Of a stretch of DNA of 64,000 bases, positions 1 to 11,800 are shown in pieces. The notes beneath the pieces are model-generated. The model had not been told where the DNA came from, did not search any database, and worked only from the letters and a program-made list of their open reading frames with translations. Both the position numbers and the translations under genes were made by a program. The DNA comes from Maylandia zebra. Its lineage: Eukaryota; Chordata; Actinopteri; Cichliformes; Cichlidae. Within the stretch, counting starts at the first letter, position 1. Each line of letters starts with the position of its first letter. The DNA lies in NCBI RefSeq assembly GCF_041146795.1, contig NC_135188.1, positions 4,512,419 to 4,576,418 on the forward strand, in the 5' to 3' direction.

Positions 1-1537
1 ATCTTGTCAAAAGCAATCTGTGCCGGTGTCCTTTTGTCAAGATATACTTTCTTGGTTTTCACCTCCTCATCGCTTTGGCTGGTAACGACCTGCTCCATGC
101 GATGCTTGCTCTCCTTGTTCTTCTTTTTCTTCCTAAAAATAAGAGAAACACCATTATTATTCCTCATAATTTATTACCAATTTTGTGCAAGAAAATGTAC
201 ATGCAGGACAGTACTGTGCAAAGGTCTTGAGCCACTCCTCTTTTTCAAAAAATGTTTTGCCAGAAAAATTGGAAATAGCTGCAGCAATTTTTTTTAATCG
301 AGTGCACCAATGGTGACTACTAATGTTTAACTGTGTTTGGGATAAAAAAAAACAAAACAACCATTTTTAACTTCTCTCCTGAATTCTTCCACACATGTTA
401 ACAACAATTTGTACCAAAAATTTCACTCCATAAGACCTGGTGCCACTGATTTTGTTCCACTTCTTGAGTAATTTGATATACTTTTCCCCCTCATTTCCCT
501 TCTTCGAGACTGGTTACTTGACAGCCACCCTTTCACTGAGTACAATTCTGATGAAGCTTCAGCAAACAGTAGATGGATCCACTGAAGGGCCATCTCTCAG
601 GTTCTGTATCAGGTCTTTTTGGGATGTTCTTAAGGACAACACTTTCAAATACTATTCATCCACTGTAGATGAATTTTCTTTTAGGCCTCCAACTTCTTCT
701 TTTCTATTTGCCTTATTTTTAAGGTGAGATAAAAACCTTTGAAATGCCTTCATACCACCTGGCCAACTATTTTATCAACACAACTAAAAAAACAATTACA
801 GCAAAAAATAAAAATAAAAACACAAAGAAATGAGAGGTGCCACAAGACTTGCACAGTACTGCACATACCATTCAAGTTGGGGTTTTTTTGAGTATGTTAG
901 TCAAATACCACTAAAAACAGGTTTCATTTGAATACACAAAGATCCTGTAAGCACTTAAGGCCTGCAAAGTCCCACAACTACAGCAGTAATCATGTATTAC
1001 GTAACACACATCTGTCTTTAGCGTTCAAAACCTTGTGTCTCCTGTTTTCTGAACAACTAACTAGTCAGTTGGTTTTGTGTATTTTAGATTTTAACATTTA
1101 AAAGGGATGTGTATCCAGTGTCGTGCAAAAGAAAGTATATATTAGTCGGTCGTTTTGTTTTTGCCAAGCTAGCTAGCTAGCTACCCCTTCTGTTACAGTC
1201 CATAATTCTACTATCAACAGCTCTGAGGCCACGAAGCATGCGTTTAAATGTTATTTTCATATTTGTTGGCCTCTTCAAATATTACGTAATATTACTCATA
1301 TCCACACACGTTCAGTGAACAAAGAGGTTTGTTTTCCTACTAGCAAAAGGGCTAACCATAGCCTGGTACGAACACAACCACATAATTTGAAGTATTTCAT
1401 CGACTTGACAGAGATGTCTTTTTCGTACATTTTCTTCTAAGCGCTGATACTACTAAGACTTACTTTTTCCCAGCAGAAATATCTCCCACACCCTTTAATT
1501 TCAGGGCACTTTTCTGGACTGTAGCATACTCAGACAT
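1..1537 (-). CDS. fam32a: FAM32A-like nuclear protein, 5' part (exons 1-2)
   Basis: Two minus-strand coding exons are visible: 1464-1537 (start codon at 1537-1535, donor GTAAGT) and 132 down to base 1, where the window cuts it off. The phases join as AA|G. The protein begins MSEYATVQKSALKLKG, matching the N-terminus of FAM32A (about 112 residues in vertebrates). Exon 2 gives the lysine-rich KKKKNKESK stretch and LDKRTPAQIAFDK, the family's most conserved block. FAM32A is a small basic nuclear protein found in late spliceosomes. The remaining C-terminal third lies outside the window. A Tc1-type MITE sits in the intron. The gene is head to head with mrpl54. Identity is firm from the motifs; the paralogue (fam32a or fam32a-like) is not resolved. 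Confidence 0.88.
214..856. mobile_element. Non-autonomous Tc1/mariner-type element in fam32a intron 1
   Basis: The ends are inverted repeats (CTGTGCAAAGGTCTTGAG at the left; the complement of the right end reads CTGTGCAAGTCTTGTGG) and each is flanked by TA at 212-213 and 857-858, the Tc1/mariner target. The 643-bp interior has no convincing transposase. Short open frames inside it are not considered genes. Confidence 0.75.
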
Positions 1538-1797
1538 GTTCGAGAAGCTGTTTGTCGTCGTCTTCTTCTGCTTTCTGCTCTGACAGAGACGGATCAGGAT
1601 CAGTGCTGCCACCTATTGGGAGGTGAAAGGAAGCGACCCAAGTATGCATGAAAATGTCCTGCGGTGTTTCTTCCCAGCCACGGGGGGTGCTGTACTCTAC
1701 TTCTAACGAGGCAAATACGAGGCAGAAAGCGGAAGTTGAGGCAAAACTGAATGTCAAATTGTAGCATGGTGGAGTTCGTTTTTAAAATAAAGTAAAA
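1538..1797. promoter_or_regulatory. Divergent promoter region between fam32a and mrpl54
   Basis: Only about 260 bp separate the two opposed start codons, so both 5' UTRs and core promoters must lie here or overlap the genes. An inverted CCAAT motif (attgg, near 1614) and an ETS-like site (GCGGAAGT, near 1729) are visible, with no clear TATA box. This fits a housekeeping bidirectional promoter; the motif roles are inferred. Confidence 0.55.
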
Positions 1798-4408
1798 ATG
1801 TTACGGTACAGTTTATTACGGATAGCACCGGTAGCGCGGTGCCTCACCGGAAACAACACGTCGTTTCTGTGCAGGGTGAGCATATTAAACAGAGGACAGA
1901 CATGTGGATATGCTAAGAAAGTTGGTGAGTAAAGAGGACATCTGTGTGCCAAGCTTGTTTACTTTACTTTGTGCGATTATATAAAAACAAAAAGGGGAGA
2001 TGTCGATGCATGTGTCATTTAGATCGCATTAAATTTAAAATGTTGTGTGGATTTTTTTTTTCATTCCACATGAGTCTAATTTGAGTCACAAATCTCTTCC
2101 TCCATTTTTTAGCGGCCAAGGGAAAGGGTAAAGGCATGATGAAAGAGGAACTGAAAGGTCCAGAGGTGTGTAAAGACCCTGTCAGACTCACATCTCATGC
2201 AGTAGGGGTCAACATCTTCAAACAAGGGGAAGACCCCAAGCTGAAGCCTCCTGAGGAGTACCCTGAATGGTGAGAGTGCACGTTATGTTAATGTTTTATT
2301 TAATGTTTTCCCTCGTTGTGTCATCATTGTACACACATCCAGTGGAAGTTTCACCCATTTACTGAACAAATAAATGGTGTGATGTTCTGGGAAAAGTAAG
2401 TCCACATCTGGCTCCAGAAGCTGGTTGTGCCTCCTTAGCTTAAATTAATTAATAGGCATTTTTCAGAAGTTTACTGGTTTTCAAAAAAATTCCAAAACTG
2501 ATATAAAACTTAGAAAACTTGTGATTCCTGAAACAAATCTGTCTGCAGGTGCGATTTCCATTTAGTCCAAATGTATAAACCTGTTCCTGAAATGACTGTG
2601 AACACCAGATCTTTATAAATATCGAAGCACAAAGTGGAAGATCAGTGATTAAATTAAAAGCAGAAACACAGCTGCAGCAGTGATCGAGAGGTACAGAATG
2701 AGACATCGTGCCACTAATCAGAGCCACGGTGCGATCCTCTGAAAATGATGGCAGTGAATGGGGAACTACTTACACCAGTACCTCTCAATAAAAGACATGC
2801 ATTGCTTTATCAAGTAAAATATGAGTTCCTCTTGCAGCTCACAGACTGTGATAAGAATACATCTGTTCAGCAGTTATACCACAGTACATTTATTCTTAAT
2901 AGTGAAGCACAGAGTTGGGACTATGACTATATGTCTTTATTGTATTTCGTTTTTTCTCCAGGGAACTTTTTCTAAGTTTTTCTTTGGACATTGGCTGTGC
3001 CCCCTCCCCCATTTTTTTTTGTTAAGCCACTTAACAGAGACTCATGAACCATTCAAGCATGACAAAAAGCAGCTTAGGCAAGGGATTCACTATTATATGC
3101 TGCATTTGTTCCCATGTCTTTAGCTGAATCTACAAAAAATGCCAAAGATAATACGCTGAGAGGCATAAAATAGTATTTTTGGACCAACATTGGGATTCCA
3201 AAAGAGCTATTAGCTAAACTAGCTGGACCAGCTGAACATCTATAGCATATTTCAACACGCTGTGCACTGTGTCCATGAAAGTATATGAAGACACTCGACA
3301 AGTGGTTCCAGGTTCAGTGAGTGTTCACAACCATTTGTAAACTATGGGTTAGCAGCTAGCTAACAGATGAGACCTTTTATTGCATGCAATGCAATAAAAG
3401 CATATCTGGATTGAAAAATGCAGTCATGGATTGTCCTCCCTAGAGCCCATAACTCAACATTATTAAAACAGTGTGGGATCATCTTGACAGAGAATGCAAC
3501 AAAAGCCAGCCAAGATCCAAAGAAGACCTTTGAATGTCCTTTAAGAAGCCCGGAGAACTATTCTTGAAGACTGTTTAAAGAAATCTAGAGAAAATAAGCC
3601 TGTATTTTTAATATACATAATATAAAATGCATTTCTACTCATAAGTCACCTCAAGCTGCTTTAAACTAAAAGATAAAGGCCTTTCAAGGTCTTTATTACA
3701 GAGGAAACCTCAACAATCAGACGATACCGTATGAGCAGCACTTGGCGAGAGCAGGAAGGAAGAACTCCCTTTAAACAGGACGAAACCAGTAGAGCCAGGT
3801 TTGAGGAGAGGCAGCCATCTAACTGTGACCAGCTAGAGAATAAAGGAAAAGAGAAGAGGAGGAAAAAAGGAGAGCTTAGCGAGATCAAGGGCAAAACATA
3901 AAATGTGTGCAGTGTTTTTAAAAATTTGAGCTTGGTGGATGTTTCGTTTTACAGCAAAAAGTCTGCAATCGGCCAGAACTTGTTAGGAGAAGCTGGCAGT
4001 TGTGTGAAATCTGTGCCATTTGTAGGTAATTTTCTTTATATTGAATTAACTTTTACATCTATTTTTAAACTCAAAGGCATCCACAGCCTTTCTACCTGCA
4101 GTGATTATGAATGCTGGCCGTTTCCAAAATATGAGTGCTTTTGGTTTTTATATTAGTTGATATTGTATCATAGACATATCGACTCACTGCTTAAGTAATC
4201 GGGGAACTTCTTTGTGAGTTGTTGTTGTAGTTGTTATATTTCACTTCTTTCTTTCTTTTCTTTTCTTTCACTCAGGTTGTTCCAGTTAAACCTGGGAGCA
4301 GCCAAAAAGCTGAACGAGCTCGAGTCGGACTCTTGGGAGTATTGGAAACGTCTGAGGAAGGAAAACATTTGGCGTTTCAACAGACTACATAAAGGGAAGA
4401 AGTTGTAG
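1798..4408 (+). CDS. mrpl54: Mitochondrial large-subunit ribosomal protein mL54
   Basis: Three exons: 1798-1924, 2113-2269 and 4276-4408, all with GT-AG borders and consistent phases (GTTG|GTGAGT; G|CG; TG|G). The product is about 138 residues, as in human MRPL54. Residues 1-40 form an Arg-rich, acid-poor mitochondrial presequence ([16 protein letters not shown]) ending near GYAKK. Exon 2 encodes [16 protein letters not shown] and ends PEEYPEW; exon 3 encodes [16 protein letters not shown] and [16 protein letters not shown], the most conserved part. The protein belongs to the mitoribosome large subunit. Intron 2 (2.0 kb) holds a dead Tc1 transposase fragment and a dispersed repeat. The first ATG is chosen because it opens the targeting peptide. 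Confidence 0.93.
3421..3590 (+). pseudogene. Tc1/mariner transposase C-terminal fossil in mrpl54 intron 2
   Basis: In one plus-strand frame the DNA reads DCPP, stop, SP, stop, then [15 protein letters not shown] and SQPRSKEDL. This is the pattern around the third catalytic acidic residue of Tc1 transposases (PxSPDLNPIExxWDxLDR). At least four in-frame stops and no visible TIRs show a dead fragment. Confidence 0.72.
3680..3880. repeat. Decayed copy of the dispersed repeat also found at 22.8 kb
   Basis: Order and wording match the copy at 22880-23010: caacaatcag, then tatgagcagcacttgg, ggaaggaagaactcccttt, and aggcagccatctaactg. Spacing is conserved but many bases differ, so this is an old copy. 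No coding capacity is seen. Confidence 0.6.
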
Positions 4409-4930
4409 GGTTTCACTGGACTTACTGAGGGCAACAGCAGTGTTTTACACCCTGGACTGAATTACCATGACAGAAACGGACTTCTGGATCAGTCTATCCC
4501 ACCTGACAGCTGAGAGACTTTTGTCTCTTCATCGCTGGTTCTGTTTGATGCAAACGTTCTCTTGTGTTAAACAAAGGTGGTGATATAACAGCGTGAACTG
4601 CAAAGGAGTCCTTCAAGAAGGCAAAAACTGAACATCATATGAACCTAATGAAGTTATTGTCTCACTTCAGACAAACTCTTGTTTAAATCAAATTTGACCA
4701 GTTTTCATGAAGTCGTAGTAACAATTTTCAACATTTCTGTTGTATACTAGAACGCTCTGGAGTAGTTACTTTGTGGCAAAAAGTAGAAAAAAAGGATTTC
4801 ATTGTGTTTAACTTGGATTAAATCATTTGAACATGTGTTTATGGTGTTTTGTTTTCTTTTTGCAAATCACTTTGCCTGTTTGTGAATGTGCAGACTGTCT
4901 ATAAATAAAAATGAAATTATATTCAAAAGT
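4409..4930 (+). other. mrpl54: mrpl54 3' UTR and polyadenylation signal
   Basis: About 500 bp follow the stop before a canonical AATAAA at 4904-4909 in an AT-rich context. From there to the next start codon (4930-5802) I see no gene. The last 300 bp are CpG-rich and presumably contain the paracaspase promoter. Confidence 0.65.
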
Positions 4931-5802
4931 TGAGTTTGTCCCATTGCTTTAATTGATATTAGGTATCCAGATGTGGCACCACTTTAGGTTGTAATGTAGA
5001 GCTGTGTTCACGGTTGGTAAGTCGGTGCTTTTCAGCCCAACCCCAAGTCACAGGAAAAGCTCTGGGTCGCAGTTTGTAATAGTTATTGCGCTGATCTTTA
5101 AATACTAGCTACAGTGGTGGTGTTGCCATAAAAACGCTTCATGCAAATGACTGCGCGCAGCAGGGGTTGCAGAAACGAGGAACCGAAATGAGAAGCGACT
5201 CATCTGGGGAACAAATCATGCAAGATTGGAAGAGTGATTGTATCACGATGCATCATCTATCTCGTTAATGTAAAAGTAACTCTGTTCCTCTTTCTATGTA
5301 TCTGAGATTTGAACACCGGTTTGTTGTAAATCTGGTAAGTCGAGCGCTCATTTAACGGCTTAAAATCCCCCCAAAAACTAAGGTTTTAGTAGCGCAAAAT
5401 AGCGGAAGCGGCACTTGGCGCAGCTATTAATGGACGTCTTGATAGTTTGGTATGAGTTCAACTCAGTTCAATTTCGGGGGGTTTCGTTGTTAAGTCTTCA
5501 TCCTGCTTCCCGGCGGTGCTATGATCCGCGGGCGTGTGCAGTTATAGGCGGATTTTCATAAAGTAAGAAACGGGAAAACCCGAGGCTGTGTTTACAACCC
5601 GTAGGTTAGTGGCGTTTCGGCTCCGTAGGCGAATAAGTAGTGCATTCATTCAACAATCAAAGCAATGTTGTAGATCACCGCTGTCAGTCACACCTCGAGG
5701 TAGAAGCGTTAGAGAAACCGCGACTGCGCAGTCACTCGGCGATTTTAGCTCCTAAAGTTTAAATTCGATGTCCTGCTTTGTTAGTAGTGAAGAATTACGA
5801 AG

Positions 5803-8800
5803 ATGGAGGAGTGGAAAAGGAGCATCGGTACTCTCAGCGACGAAATCCTAATTAAGCTGGCAAAGATGTTGGACAACTCCACCTGCGGATGGAGGCAGCT
5901 AGCTAACGCGGTGTCCGAGCAGCCGAAATTCCGCTGCAGGTGAGACCTTGAAGGCATCACGTGAAGGTGGTAGCTTTACGCTTTATTCACAGTTTCTAAA
6001 ACTTAAGCCGTGTCTCTACTGTATGGTGTGTGGTTATGGGGGGTTATGGATCCCCCTCAAGACTGACTATGCCACCATCTGCTAACATCACACACTGCCC
6101 TGTCTCCTGCAGTGAGCGGGAGCTGACCAGCTGTTCTCTCCAGGTGCTGACTGCTGCAGGCAGCCCGGCACGCACCATGCTGACATTACTGGCTGAGCGT
6201 TCCTGCTCCCTGGACTTCCTGCTCCACTGCCTGAGGAAGATGGAGCACCAGGAAGCTGTGCAGTTCCTCACCACTGCAGGTAAAGGAGAAGTCACTGGGC
6301 TGTTATATATGCAAAGTCTGTTTCTTACTGCTACTGTTGCCTATTGTTTCCTTATAAACAGGAGGAAGACACAGTCCTGTTTAGACCACGTAACTGTAAA
6401 ACACACATTCACAAGCCGCTTTATTAGGTACACCTCACTAGTTTTGCCTTCAGAACTACCTTAATTCTAATGACTGTAACTGTCATCTCAATCATGTGAC
6501 TGTGGAGGCCATTTGACTACAGTAAACCCACTGACCCTCATTTACTAACAGGGCATACACACAAATCTGTGCGTAAATGAATACTGAAATACTACTATTA
6601 CGAATAATAAGGCTAACCCCAACCCTGATAATTACAGACAGTTTTCCAGAACCCCATAAGCCACAAAATTCCCCAAAATACATCAACATTTAAAAATAAA
6701 ATGACTTGTAAAGAAAACAGAATGCTTAATGGTAAAGTATAGGCTTTAACCTTTACATTTAAACACATTTAAATGTAAAAGATACATTCCAGTATCTCTT
6801 ATCTCATCCTATCTTTAATTAAACATGACTTCTGGCTATACTGGATTCGTCACTTACAGTCCAGTTTCATAAAGTAAGTTTATCATCTGCGGCTGACAGA
6901 TCACATGCTCCTTTCCCTCTACCCATTTTCTTATTTTTCTTATACCCTGTTAGTCTTCTCATATCAAGTTTAACTTTTAGTGAGCATCTCAAGGGAAAAG
7001 TAATTCGGCGCCCTCGTTATTTCAGCCAGTAATTGGAGTAATCACGCCTGTGTAACCTCTTTGGAAAGCTGCCCCTTTTCTGGCTACCTCCTCAGACTTC
7101 AGACACCATTATTTAAGTTTCCCCAGTCGCATTTTTTCCTTCTTTTTTGCCTCGGCGATGTATGCTTCTCTCTTACAACATCACAACTCTTTCCACTTCA
7201 TCTTCAGGTAAACTGTTTCCCCTATATAAAGAAATGGGGGTGTGTCCGTATGCAGGTAGTATGCAGATTGTAAACAGCAAGCACGAGCCCACTGATTTAC
7301 AATGAGTCTGATTTACTTACATATGCACAGCAGTATTGGTCGTTTTGCACGTGTCATAAATCTGATGATTTGCTCATGTTGTGTGTTTGTGTGGTAGTGG
7401 CAGAGCAGATTCAGATCACAGTGCAGCCGCAGTCCCAGGAAGCCGCACCTGGGAGCAATGTGGTATTGACCTGCAGGGCCTCTGGTCCCCCCGGACTCGG
7501 CTACCAGTGGTTCAAAGGCAAACAGGAGGTCACTGAAATTTTTGTGATTAATGGACTATAAAAAGAAGGGAAAAGATTCCTGCATAAACCCGCAGAGCCA
7601 ATGAGATAGCTTGCCATCTTAATATCTTAATACAGTTTCAGCTATGAACTCTTATGCATATTGATTTTTTTTTCTTTTGTCTTATAGATTTTGGGGGAAT
7701 CAGGAAATTCCTCAGAACTGGTTCTTTGCCCTTTAAGCCCCACCCACCAGGGTCACTATATCTGCAGGATAAGCCATGGAGAGAAATTTGTTTTCTCCAA
7801 GTGGGCTCAAGTTCGTTTGATCATCTCTGCAGGTTCTTCTTCCTTCTGCTTCTCTGACGTTGTTTTAATTTATCTTTCAGCATGTCATGTAATGTTTTGG
7901 TGAATTTTCTCAGGCTGCAGCAGCAGTCTGTTTCCAGGTTCAGTGAGCGGGTTGCATATCATCCAGCGCCCGCAGTCCCAGGCAGCCTCTGAGGGGGACA
8001 CTCTAGTCCTGGAGTGCACTGCAGAGGGAAACCCACCTGCACAGTATGAGTGGTACCACAACAAAGTGCCCATGCCACAACAAAAGACGAGCTCACTCAG
8101 GGTAAGTAAGCAGCACAGCTATGCTGCACAGAGCTGCTTCTCTACTGGATATGAAAACTACTGAATTATATTCACTTAAAGAGCACGGTGGATTTACATG
8201 TGACGTCATGCGCACTGGATATGATATATTCACCATTTGCGATGGAAAGACGGGTATTTTTGTGCATGTGGATATAGTTGGGATGGAAAACAACTATGTG
8301 GCGATGGGTCCTGGAGCTGTGTGGGGAATGAAATTTGTTGCAGAGAGAATACCGTATTCACCTAAAAGCAGAAGTTATGACTCAACATCACAGATTAACT
8401 GCGCAATGCTTGTAGACACATCTGTCATGTCCATCCAAGCAATTTTTATCAACCAGATAAGGAAAATACATTTTTCCCTAGTGGCAAGCGGTTCCTGGGA
8501 GTTCACTGACTGGTCTGTGTGACCTGGGCTTTAGTAATAATTTCCCGAGCAACTGATATCAACCTCCACCAGTGCTTACTGGATGGGTGGCGACTGCGTG
8601 ACCTCTGTGACTGGAACCTCGTTCACTTGATCCTAAATTGGGTGGCTCAGGAGATAGAGCAAGTATTCTAGTTTATCTACTAATCGGAACGTTGCTAGTT
8701 CAATCTCTGTCTGCTCCAGTCTGCATGCCATAGTTTCTTTGGGTAAGATACTGAACCCTGAGATGCATTCCTCGGTGAGTGTTGGATAGAAAGCAAAAAG

Positions 8801-11800
8801 ACGTCTCCTACTCAAGTAAAGTATAAATATAAGAATCAGTCCATTTAACATTTGTAACAAAATGTCACATGTCTGCAACACCTTTAATTTTTTTTAAAAC
8901 TTTCACATTAAAATGCAGCTGATTGTTATATCGGTTATAGACTGTATATAAAAGATGGAGATAGGCACGTGAGCATCTATTGGTTTCTGGGTTCTGCATT
9001 TTAAAACCTAAATATTTACATTTTGGCTGTCACGTGATGGCTTTTTGGTCTCCCACGAGGGATGTGACTATCAGTAAGGATCCAAATCACTCCATGTACC
9101 GGGAATCACTTTTGTGCCCATACTCACTTAGGAGTTACAAGTTTATAGCACTTCCACATTCATTTTCCGTCTCTGCAGGTTGTAGCTTGATGTCAGCTTA
9201 ATGCTCTATGTGGCGTATGTTTTGTATCTGTGCAGATCCCATGTGTGACCACAGCACACAGAGGAGAGTACACCTGCAAGGTGTTCAATTTGTATCATGA
9301 GGTGTGGAGCAGCACGGCAACAGTCACCATCGGTGAGCCATTGTTTGTATTTTCTAAATTAGGAATGTAAACATAAATGAGAAAATTTAGTAAGCTCTTA
9401 ATGTTAAAATGTTTATATATTTGCATGAAGTAAATAAGTAAAAGCACATTACAATAAGTCTGACACTTCACATTTGTATAGTTACAAAATCGCAGTACCG
9501 TGCTGTGGTAACTGTTCTTGTTTTCCCCTTTCATGCAGGCCCCAGTTCTGTCACTGACGCCTCCTGGGTAGAGGTTGACCGCGGTCTAGGTACTCTTTAA
9601 TTTCTGGTAGAATATTTAGAGGAACTACCGCAGTATTGTAATTCCTATGTCCTGTCTGACTTTGATTCCTCTTTTTAAATATAACAGGTAATTAAAAAGT
9701 GGTATTTATAGATAGTGTGCATGTGTAACCTAAAAAACAGCTACTGATAGCTGTGGTTAATTGGGTTAATGTGAAGTACACAGTAAGTCTGGTTACCAGG
9801 CTTTACAGAAGTGAAAACGAGATGTTAAACAAACTGTTAGTTATCAGATAACACAGCATGTTTTTTTCTTTTGGTGTTCTCAGAGTCACAGGAAGTCCAC
9901 AAAACCTACCTACCAGGAACACATCCGCTAGCCAGTTCGCCCCCATCTGCCAAGGACGTTTATGGTGAATTTACGCAAGCAAACAGACAAATACCGAGTC
10001 TTACTTTTGTCGATTTGTGGTGGATTTCACTGCTCATTCTCTTCCTGTCCACAGCCACAGACAAAGTCGCTCTTCTGATTGGTAACATGAACTACATTTA
10101 CCACACGCAGCTGTGTGCTCCCATTTCTGACGTCCACGAGTTGACCAACCTTCTTCGACAGTTGGACTTCAAGGTGGTTTCTTTGCTCGATCTCAACTGG
10201 CAGGAGATGCACAGCGCTGTTACTGAGTTCCTGTTGCTGCTTGACAAAGGAGTCTACGGTACGTCTGTCCAATTTGAGCGACTGCGCTGCGCTTTACTGA
10301 TAAAATAAATGCAGCACTGTGTTTGTAAAATCTACTTTTAATTTTAAAAAAAGAATACAACTAGGATAAATAATTGCATCTGTTTTTCTTTACTTCTGAA
10401 GGTTTGCTATATTTTGCTGGTCATGGCTATGAGAACTATGGAAACAGCTTCATGGTTCCCATTGACGCTCCGGTCTCCTACACATCAGAGCACTGCTTGT
10501 GTGTACAGAATATACTCACAAAGATGCAGGAGAAAAAGACTGGTCTTAATGTATTCCTGCTGGACATGTGTCGCAAAAGGTATGTTTTGTTTTGTTTTTA
10601 TTTAATGAAATTATAATCAGCGCAGACCCTCTGAATCTGTTTGTCCGTTTTCTTTTTCAGAAACCCACACGATGATGTCATCGTGCAGCCTGGACTGCTG
10701 AAGGTCACAGCAAATATAGTGTTTGGTTATGCCACGTAAGCTCCCAGTCCTAAATGCGGTTCAGTTTTGAATTTCTTTAGTATCGGGTGTTGTTTTCTAG
10801 CACTTATTGTGTATTTCTACTTCAGGCTACAAGGTCAAACTCATGTGAAAGTTGCTGTCTTTTAGATGCGTAGACGCTGAAGCGTATGAGGTGAAGAGGG
10901 AAGACGTGTCAAATGGCATCTTCATAAACTTCCTCAAACAGCGAGTTTGTGAAGACGAGAAGGTCACCGTTATGCTCGACAGAGTGGCTGAAGGTAGAGC
11001 ACTCAACAATCTGTACGATATAATCGCAATATTCCTCAACTAAAAAAATTTATCTAATTTCAGTTTGGCTTCACGTTCAGAGTAGACTGCTCTGGCAGTG
11101 CCGCACTGCTCCTGCAGATTTTCTTAAGTCCTTAGGACAAGACTAAGCTGCACACCTGCACCTAAAGGATAAAGGTCACTCTTTCGAGGATGCCAATGTT
11201 CACATTTTGGAACTCAAAGACAGAAGATTTGAAAGAGGAGTAAAAGGGGCCATTTGTGTCCACTGTGAATAACAATCATTGAACAGAGTGGCTGGGTACT
11301 GACACCAGCTGTTGGCCACCTACAGTGCAGTCTTGAGATCCTTTGCAAGCTCCCCCAAAATATTGCGTCAGTTTACTATAATGGGTCACATGATAGGATG
11401 AGGCAAGGTGTCACTGAGACATGTCTTGGCTAATGTGATAAAGCGCGATTAATAGTGGGTCAACGACCCTTTTAAGGGATAACCCCAACAGGGTTTAAAC
11501 ACCTCCGACGGTTTTAGAAGTGAAGATGTCTCTTGGATGCGCCGTGAAACGTCTTCACAAAACTTACAGTCCATTCGCTTTTCTTTTCAAGTTATTTCAA
11601 CTGTGAAAACAGTTCAACATCCTTCATTTTGCAGGAATTCTGCAAAGTCGTGTGAGGAGTGAGAAATGATTATTCCTGACACTTACTGAAATGCTGGGAT
11701 AAATTTGCATATCCATCTCCTACTTTGTGAGCATCAACAACAAACTGATTCCTTTCGATTTTGGCACGATGCTCGAACCCTTGGTGAAGCTTTGTAATGT

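Noticed and set aside
7654-7903. 67- and 70-codon frames around 7.7-7.9 kb as separate genes
   Set aside because: The region is paracaspase exon 4 (7688-7832) with intron on both sides. The Ig motif (GHYICRISHG) is in the gene frame.
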